Below, in pieces: positions 6,901 to 10,834 of a DNA stretch of 10,834 nucleotides. Position 1 is the stretch's first letter. Each line of letters starts with the position of its first letter. The stretch covers positions 1 through 10,834 of the forward strand of contig JAUSPM010000098.1 of assembly GCA_030655675.1 (NCBI GenBank), written 5' to 3'. Both the position numbers and the translations under genes were made by a program. The notes below the pieces were generated by a model, which was not told the origin of the DNA, made no database searches, and saw nothing but the letters and a program-made list of their open reading frames with translations. Origin of the DNA: Methanosarcinaceae archaeon (GTDB lineage: Archaea; Halobacteriota; Methanosarcinia; Methanosarcinales; Methanosarcinaceae).

Positions 6901-7662
6901 GAATTTGAACGAAAACTTGCTACCGATCCAAAACTTGCAGGCAGGGTAGGAGTGTGTTTCATAGAAGGAAATCCCTTTAATCTTAATGAAGTTGTGGATA
7001 TCATGTTCAATGGAAATTATGGTGCATATTATTCTAAAGTGGAATCGTTGACATACGATTCTGTCGTTTCAAAATCGATATCTTCACTATCGGGCGATGA
7101 GATAAAAAATAAAGCGCTGGATTATATTGAACATGGCTACAAGGGTCTGAGCAACAAAGATACATTTTCAACTTCGGTTATGGATGATTATGCCAGGATC
7201 TCTAAATCTAAAAGCACACCGGATAGTGTTGATGGTGCGGTATATTCCGAGATCGTCACAAGTAACATTGAATATGTGAATATAGGCAGCCATAAGAATT
7301 TCATCAGATCAGCTGTTATACTTACTGCATTTGGTACGCGCGATCCACTGACAACAGAAGGCAGGTATCTCAACGATGCATTTACACTGCAGCCGCATGT
7401 GCATGCAAGTGGCATATCATCAAGTATGCTCAGGTCCATGGATACTGGTGTACCCATGAGTATAATGGGTTTTGGGAAATATGCACTGAGTCCTGCATCA
7501 GATTTCGATTCATGGTTTGATGAACTCATTGATGATGAGTTCAGTAGTTTGCGTGATAATATCAGTTTAGATGATGGTTTTTTTAATACGGGATTGTTTG
7601 GTGAATCCGGGACAGAGGTTGAAGGAGGAGATGTAGTTGGAAGTAATTATAAACGAGACTGA
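3979..7662 (+). CDS. Very large unrecognised protein (1227 aa), candidate structural protein of a membrane-associated assembly
   Basis: I do not recognise this protein. There is no signal peptide. The N-terminus is acidic (FDDDIF, WDDELGD) and so is the C-terminus (FDSWFDELIDDEFSS, SLDDGFF). A long Gly/Ala-rich hydrophobic region spans about residues 159-205 (GIGVATVAAGTIIASGGTAL onward), with further hydrophobic stretches at about 512-560 and 738-764. They could insert in a membrane. Residues about 235-415 look beta-rich. Helical, charged stretches lie at about 460-485, 590-670 and 770-870. A short internal repeat is visible: RSDNYTVKRA at 673-682 and LSDNYSIKRA at 888-897, 215 residues apart. 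No enzymatic motif (Walker, protease triad, nuclease) was found. The gene is divergent from the small-membrane-protein operon and overlaps the next gene. By size and context it could be a spike, tail, fibre or internal virion protein, or a large surface protein. Confidence 0.85.
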   Translation: MDVTYSNSMGFDDDIFSPNAMNDISNWDDELGDMQKSVSGSRGSAMSFTVKEFADFDAKNSAMAQRISGVVAEQADTILNAAPEGIFDDVSDALKMWGGNTVWGGGKQTESTMKYTYGMQHLRMMNLLNGNVAGQFNKDLRDGFGLTQHLYDVMRFQGRIAGIGVATVAAGTIIASGGTALLAESALLSTIGLGATGLIVESITGWGIGVNNGTGFGSRTVQKLAGGIRGVFSDENLEIKTNLKDGTVGIAGAKLIVIETVTTDTLKHDTFKFRQGVQIGIPHAVYVERVVTRNGQVLGIEEISLDKYIKKQGDEVNGLNLRDIVTNKNHDYKKFDNTVLISEDTTTLVHVHKVVANDDDPHLTYRYHGQAFDERIALSTTIYNQGGNATETHYKIPNGKIVYSEFHQNTVDEEDELFKPTISSLLLGTAGQYSINASESGLTPTGNIITLMACNDVKMGYLDVIRAQQRLNNARKEIKRFEIMQAATSPLIASGQALTFTRSKSAPSIFEAMTLIPQVPLLATHSKVASMGASVANTMLAVQLGMDLLTVGAVGRFSGMAIGNFASKKSVGSILPQRTDLKIGVGEAAISQSERVVERAIEEEILLNDHSRFWSDIGSFKSLKEYFTDVKEVIRNAVQQRPVIDHIEEERLFNTTLRGSVEKEVNTLGKTFRSDNYTVKRAIGKFSNRMWSTTKMITVVNLVTGKYGLDVVSYVDQNLSNAQEFMFGSFYQAIINESSTIAFNTPVVSGLVSGQSFMILAFSFSAKEMHIYHKNMELATATEELKHSKLEFDRTKSDFVDIVGNADNELNKIGLKVDVEEMMKSGEVHVCQYTRTDGVKSRSITMATVDEAQILTKVDEMKRRVVGAEMDNTLQVKRDKYVLSSSMLSDNYSIKRALEENENMASRLGLEVENGKIYSIGSNVPLTGGLLSETLVERLANTELRNDLQSVTGLYRELTGNNLKSINGIFSTNNEFERKLATDPKLAGRVGVCFIEGNPFNLNEVVDIMFNGNYGAYYSKVESLTYDSVVSKSISSLSGDEIKNKALDYIEHGYKGLSNKDTFSTSVMDDYARISKSKSTPDSVDGAVYSEIVTSNIEYVNIGSHKNFIRSAVILTAFGTRDPLTTEGRYLNDAFTLQPHVHASGISSSMLRSMDTGVPMSIMGFGKYALSPASDFDSWFDELIDDEFSSLRDNISLDDGFFNTGLFGESGTEVEGGDVVGSNYKRD

Positions 7663-8593
7663 AACACATAGAGGTGTGACATTTAAAGAGGACATCAGTT
7701 ATGATGAAAAATATTTGACTCTGTACCGCAATCAGTTACTCGAAAATGTAAACTATGCACAAGCAGTGATGGGCGAACCAGAATTATTTAATTTAAGTAA
7801 TTTTGATGTAGAGTATCATCTACAACATTATATGAATCTCTACAGAATTACATTATTCCCATTTCAATTAATATCTATGGATGATATCAAAGAGACGATC
7901 GATAAACTTGCTAACAAAGAACGTGTGAAGAATATTAAAGAACAGGCACAGTACAGTTCTCCAAGTTTATACAACATCACATCTGTAATTAGTCAAACCG
8001 TTGCAGGTATATTTGGAATGGCGGTTTCCAGTGAAAGGATACACATCACAAAAGCCGTTCTTGAACGTGGGTACTATCGTAAAACAGAAACGATGACTTC
8101 AACTAACGGTTCTTATGAGAAAAATCGGTTGGCAGAGAATAATATCGATGGAGATCTTTTTGTTTCAGGAGGTGCTGTATCATCGTCAAAAATCGAAGTG
8201 GAAAAAAGTAGCTGCTGGTTTTTAAACAACTCCGATGAAGGTTACATAACATTTCGTACATCAACACCAAAAGGTTTACAGAGATACGGTGAAGTCGTTC
8301 ATGATTGTAAGTTCACAGGACCATGTAAACTGACATTGGGAGGAGTTTTTGTTGTAAAAGATGATGATTTGTTGAAAGGAATCGGTTTGCAGGAATCGAA
8401 ATGGAAAATCTCATCGGATGGGATATGTGGAATTAAATTACATTTCGTTGAAACGATTGGCGAAAAAGAGATCCAATGTAATTACGTCCAATTACTCGAA
8501 TCCGGAGTTTACAACCTAAAAGAGTATTATGTTGATTTTGAAGCCCACGTCCGTGCATTGTTGCACGAAGCAGGCTGCATGATCAAATGGTAA
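7637..8593 (+). CDS. Unrecognised 318-aa protein, translationally coupled to the 1227-aa gene
   Basis: Not recognised. It starts at TTG (7637), inside the last 26 nt of the upstream gene. AGGAGGAG at 7623-7630 puts GGAGG 8 nt before the TTG, and the nearer ATG at 7631 is followed at once by a stop, so the TTG is well supported. Residues 1-105 look helical and charged. Residues 110-132 (YNITSVISQTVAGIFGMAVS) are mildly hydrophobic, perhaps amphipathic. The rest looks beta-rich, with alternating polar and hydrophobic strands and six Cys (193, 224, 230, 264, 281, 314) without a clear zinc-finger spacing. The overlap suggests the two products are needed in fixed ratio and may form a complex. An imperfect stem and short T-run (8627-8659) after the stop might act as a terminator. 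Confidence 0.8.
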   Translation: MEVIINETETHRGVTFKEDISYDEKYLTLYRNQLLENVNYAQAVMGEPELFNLSNFDVEYHLQHYMNLYRITLFPFQLISMDDIKETIDKLANKERVKNIKEQAQYSSPSLYNITSVISQTVAGIFGMAVSSERIHITKAVLERGYYRKTETMTSTNGSYEKNRLAENNIDGDLFVSGGAVSSSKIEVEKSSCWFLNNSDEGYITFRTSTPKGLQRYGEVVHDCKFTGPCKLTLGGVFVVKDDDLLKGIGLQESKWKISSDGICGIKLHFVETIGEKEIQCNYVQLLESGVYNLKEYYVDFEAHVRALLHEAGCMIKW

Positions 8594-8669
8594 GTCTACC
8601 TCTTTGATATCTATCTAAATGAAGCAGAGAGTAGGAGATGAACGCGCCAATCCTCTTTTATAACTTAAT

Positions 8670-8694
8670 ATATCAATTTAGTTTTTAGACATAA
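8670..8694. repeat. Left terminal inverted repeat of IS630-type element
   Basis: Begins ATATCAATTTAG and pairs with the reverse complement of 9286-9310, matching at 22 of 25 positions. If the outermost AT bases are the TA target duplication expected for the IS630/Tc1 group, the element proper begins TCAATTTA at 8673. Confidence 0.7.
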
Positions 8695-9307
8695 TATTAT
8701 TGACATTTTCTCATCAGTGATCTACTTTGTAAACATCCATCTGTATGCCCAGATTATGATCAGGGCGGTCATACAAACGGTTTCTAAATACAGCATCAGT
8801 GGTCTGTATGCACCATATTCTTATCAACCAAGGCTTAGTTTTGCTTTCTTTAAGATCAACCGAATGCTCTCATGATTCGTCGTTTCAAAGCCTTCCTTCA
8901 TTTTCATCTCTTCTGCAAGTAATGCAAGTGTCCATCTCTTTCTCCCATGGGGCGGTTTGGTGCACGCCTGTGCAATAATTTCAGCTTCACACCGCTCCGT
9001 ATATTTTATGGGTTGCCCTGATCTTGGATTCTCTATCAAAGCACTCTGAATTCCTTCCTCACGATACCTTTTCTTTACATTGGAAACAGTCCCACGACTT
9101 GTCCTCATGATCTCTTTGATCTCATTTTCTGTTCTTCCCCCGTTAGCTAAAAGTAATATGTGGGCGCGGGTTATTTCCCTCGCACGCTTTTTCCCTTTTT
9201 TCACAAAAGAACTGAGATATTCCACTTCTTCATTCGTTAGTTGCATTTTCTTCATGTAGGGAAAATAGTGTATTATTTTATATAGTTTTGTATAAAAATT
9301 AAATTGA
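8673..9307 (-). mobile_element. IS630-family element, internally deleted (~635 bp)
   Basis: Terminal inverted repeats and a transposase N-terminus define the element. Intact IS630-family elements are usually about 1.0-1.2 kb and encode a ~330-350-aa DDE transposase. Only ~635 bp lie between these ends, so most of the catalytic domain has been deleted. The ends are flanked by TA on each side (8671-8672 and 9308-9309), consistent with IS630 target-site duplication, though TA is common in this AT-rich DNA. With intact ends it could still be moved in trans by a full-length relative, as MITE-like derivatives are. Confidence 0.7.
8714..9255 (-). pseudogene. IS630-family transposase, N-terminal part, frameshifted and truncated
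   Basis: The first 143 codons are open. They contain the DNA-binding half of an IS630 transposase: a first helix-turn-helix at about residues 24-68 (RAREITRAHILLL through TSRGTVSNVKKRY) and a second at about 104-140 (GRKRWTLALLAEEM, NHESIRLILKKAKL). Frame 0 ends SLG-stop. A one-base step back at 8836 resumes the expected family sequence as KPWLIRIWCIQ, so the original read LKPW and lost a base, or used -1 frameshifting. No classic slippery heptamer is visible, so a mutation is more likely. The shifted frame continues degenerate to a stop at 8714. No DDE catalytic residues are present, so the protein cannot transpose DNA. The ORF starts about 50 bp inside the right repeat, as normal. Confidence 0.8.
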
Positions 9308-9310
9308 TAT
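9286..9310. repeat. Right terminal inverted repeat of IS630-type element
   Basis: Ends TTAAATTGATAT. It is the imperfect reverse complement of 8670-8694 (22 of 25 positions), lies just upstream of the transposase start, and marks the promoter-proximal end of the element. Confidence 0.7.
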
Positions 9311-9515
9311 TATACTCGTCGGTTCCAAGTATCTTTTTGATTTTGCATCAAAAGTTCGCTTAAATAATCGAAAAAAGATTGCTTTTCCATCCCATCATAA
9401 GGACGAGTGGAACAGATCGGGCGCGGGACGAAGTTTTGAGTGGGGAAAGAGGATATGCGGTATTTAAAATTGTACGAAATTGAAAATAGATTGAAATCGG
9501 TACTTGGGGTTGGCC
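9308..9515. other. Intergenic debris between IS630 element and TumE remnant
   Basis: No supported gene. On the minus strand one frame stays open from within the TumE remnant to a TAA at 9314-9316, but it has no start codon before an ATG at 9388. From there only 26 codons follow (MEKQSFFDYLSELL onward). On the plus strand an ORF of 30 codons starts at 9455 (MRYLKLYEIENRL). Neither has a convincing SD. The stretch may be the decayed partner gene of the TumE remnant or simply scar DNA between two insertions. Confidence 0.4.
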
Positions 9516-9660
9516 TTATTGATGCCTTTTCAGTTGTGTTTCAATAAATGTCAGTATGTCGGTTAAGTTGACATCATTACTGGGCAGAATATCGTTTTTA
9601 TCGTGGACATGATGTGGAAAATTAGCCAGATCTCTGTGATGTGGGGCGTTATCCCATTGG
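9516..9660 (-). pseudogene. TumE-like (DUF6516) toxin family, C-terminal remnant
   Basis: The minus-strand frame carries WDNAPHHRDLANFPHHVH followed by a polar linker and LTDILTFIE. This is the conserved end of the TumE/DUF6516 family, whose members are toxins of toxin-antitoxin pairs and typically end with a DNAPHH...FPHHKH motif and a short amphipathic helix. Upstream of the Trp the frame continues open but the residues no longer resemble the family, and the only start is a GTG at 9719. The N-terminal half appears replaced by the end of the neighbouring IS200/IS605-type element. No intact antitoxin gene is beside it. Almost certainly non-functional. The family call rests on motif memory, not a search. 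Confidence 0.6.
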
Positions 9661-9681
9661 GGTGCAGGGGCGCTAGTAAGA

Positions 9682-9702
9682 CCTCGTATTAGAAATACGA
9701 GG
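9682..9702. repeat. Perfect hairpin, probable left end of the IS200/IS605-type element
   Basis: CCTCGTATT and AATACGAGG form a perfect 9-bp stem with the 3-nt loop AGA. Outside it GGGGC (9667-9671) and GCCCC (9711-9715) can pair to extend the structure. IS200/IS605 elements lack inverted-repeat ends and instead carry subterminal hairpins recognised as single strands by TnpA. The hairpin sits where the TumE remnant loses family similarity and about 160 bp before tnpB, as expected for a left end. The exact cleavage site is not resolvable. A second small stem, TAGGA-TCCTA, lies at 9812-9826. Confidence 0.5.
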
Positions 9703-9860
9703 ATATGCAAGCCCCGCACAAATTGTAATACCTGTCCTAAAAAGGCTATTGGATTACTCGATACGATGTGTTTCCAAATATTACTTCCACCCCACTTGGC
9801 TCTGATATATGTAGGAATAAGTCCTATTAATATTTGAGTAAAATAGGTGGCTGAGAGTAC

Positions 9861-10834
9861 ATGATCAAAACATATAAGTTCAGAATATATCCTTCTAAAA
9901 AGCAGGAAGTTAAACTGATCAGTACACTTAACACCTGTCGATGGTTGTACAATTCTTCATTAGCTGAAAGGAAACATCAGGCTGAAATTAATAAACTGTA
10001 TTCTTATCTTCAACTTTTTCCATTGGGTAAACCTGAATGGATCAACTATTATGACCAGGCAAGAAATCTAACATTATCCAAAACAGATGAGCAGAAACAA
10101 GTCTATTCCCAGGTACTCCAAAATGTGTTAAAGCGTATTAATAGATCATTCAAAAACTTTTTCAATGGGTATGGTTATCCAAGGTTTCAGGGAAGAAACA
10201 GATACGATTCTTTTACATATCCTCAAAAGGGATTCTCAATTACTGATGAAGGCAAGTTGAAATTATCTAAAATCGGTGAGATGAAACTGATTCAGCATAG
10301 AGAAATTGAAGGTAAGATCAAGACATGTACGATCAAGCGTGATGTTAATCAATGGTATGTGTCATTCGTAGTTGAAATGGATGAAATTCCATGTAATGAA
10401 ATGACCGGTAAATCCATAGGTATTGATGTTGGTCTTAAGTCGTTAATCACATTAAGTAACGGTGAACAGATCGAATCACCCAAATTCTTAAGACAATCTG
10501 AAAATAAGCTGGCTAAGCAACAAAGTAACTTAAGCCGGAAGAAGAAAGGATCGAATAACAGGGACAAGCAAAGGGTTAAAATTGCTAAACTTCATCGTAA
10601 GATCAGAAATCAGAGACAGGATTTTGCACATAAGGTTAGTAGAAAACTTGTAAATACATACGATCTAATTGTTTTTGAGAAACTTCAAATTCAAAACATG
10701 ATAAAGAATCATCGGCTTGCTAAGAGCATCTCTGATGCAGGATGGAATCAATTAATTCAGTTCACAAAATACAAAGCCGGACATGCTGGTAAAGTAGTGG
10801 AATTGGTTGATCCAAGAAATACGACTCAAAATTG
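9861..10834 (+). CDS. tnpB: TnpB, RNA-guided nuclease of IS200/IS605 element (3'-truncated by window edge)
   Basis: 324 codons are open to the window edge with no stop. TnpB is the RNA-guided DNA nuclease ancestral to Cas12. It cuts the element's donor site and favours retention of the element. Visible here: the N-terminal MIKTYKFRIYPSKKQ and CRWLYNSSL typical of the family; the RuvC-I motif GIDVGLKSLITLSNG with catalytic Asp189; the Arg/Lys-rich bridge region (LSRKKKGSNNRDKQR); and the RuvC-II motif IVFEKLQIQNM with Glu273. The sequence stops at DPRNTTQN, just where the Cys4 zinc ribbon and the third RuvC Asp should follow. Full TnpB proteins are about 350-420 aa. AGGTGG 10 nt before the ATG supports the start. 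The visible part has no frameshift or missing residue, so it may be active. Confidence 0.93.
   Translation, partial: MIKTYKFRIYPSKKQEVKLISTLNTCRWLYNSSLAERKHQAEINKLYSYLQLFPLGKPEWINYYDQARNLTLSKTDEQKQVYSQVLQNVLKRINRSFKNFFNGYGYPRFQGRNRYDSFTYPQKGFSITDEGKLKLSKIGEMKLIQHREIEGKIKTCTIKRDVNQWYVSFVVEMDEIPCNEMTGKSIGIDVGLKSLITLSNGEQIESPKFLRQSENKLAKQQSNLSRKKKGSNNRDKQRVKIAKLHRKIRNQRQDFAHKVSRKLVNTYDLIVFEKLQIQNMIKNHRLAKSISDAGWNQLIQFTKYKAGHAGKVVELVDPRNTTQN

Larger units (their letters stand above)
9665..10834 (+). mobile_element. IS200/IS605-family element with tnpB only visible (runs off window)
   Basis: Left boundary estimated at about 9665-9681 from the hairpin and the break in the TumE remnant. The element contains tnpB and no tnpA in the visible part, as in the IS1341-like group that depends on TnpA in trans. 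The right end, with the guide (omega) RNA region that overlaps the 3' end of such elements, lies beyond the window. Confidence 0.6.

Noticed and set aside
7188..7529. 113-codon minus-strand ORF within the 1227-aa gene
   Set aside because: Shadow frame with no SD and no recognisable sequence, fully inside a long continuous coding region.
8722..8796. 24-codon hydrophobic minus-strand ORF (MLYLETVCMTALIIIW...) inside the IS630 remnant
   Set aside because: It looks like a membrane span, but it overlaps the -1 frame that continues the transposase (KPWLIRIWCIQ), has no SD and is very short.
9661..9880. Long start-less open frame on the minus strand through the upstream region of tnpB
   Set aside because: It has no start codon other than a GTG at 9719 and is antisense to the IS end and the tnpB start, so it is most likely a chance open frame.

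Overview
This is AT-rich archaeal DNA. It carries an Orc1/Cdc6-type replication initiator, archaeal BRE/TATA-like promoter elements, Shine-Dalgarno (SD) sites fitting an archaeal 16S tail, and insertion sequences of the IS630 and IS200/IS605 (TnpB) families. The style of the initiator, the IS elements and a TumE-like remnant fit a methanogen or ANME-type Methanosarcinales relative, but that placement is inference. A private initiator beside a block of unrecognised, mostly membrane-associated genes suggests a plasmid, virus or integrated provirus rather than ordinary core chromosome.

Layout. (1) 1-293: non-coding DNA with two copies of a ~69-bp block 157 bp apart, each holding a purine-rich/TTTAAATT promoter-like or origin-like core. 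(2) 294-1547 (+): orc1/cdc6. (3) 1608-3741 (-): a tight run of nine tiny genes (53-102 codons). Each product has at least one hydrophobic segment. Two pairs are clear paralogues (A1/A2 and B1/B2), and one member, 53 aa, is below the usual ORF cutoff. (4) 3742-3978: a divergent promoter region with two dyads, one overlapping the presumed promoter of the small-gene operon. (5) 3979-8593 (+): a two-gene unit with a 1227-aa unrecognised protein and a 318-aa unrecognised protein. The second starts at TTG inside the end of the first, behind a strong SD. (6) 8673-9307: an internally deleted IS630-family element with recognisable terminal inverted repeats and a frameshifted, truncated transposase. (7) 9516-9660 (-): the C-terminal remnant of a TumE/DUF6516-like toxin gene. 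(8) From about 9665 to the window end: an IS200/IS605-type element with an end hairpin and a tnpB that runs off the window.

Working model (inference): blocks 3 to 5 form one module in which many single-span membrane miniproteins and one very large protein build a membrane-associated assembly. A membrane-containing archaeal virion is the most natural guess, because enveloped, spindle-shaped and pleomorphic archaeal viruses use small hydrophobic coat or matrix proteins plus one large structural protein. The initiator and its upstream repeats would serve replication. The right-hand 2.2 kb is an accumulation of decaying mobile elements.
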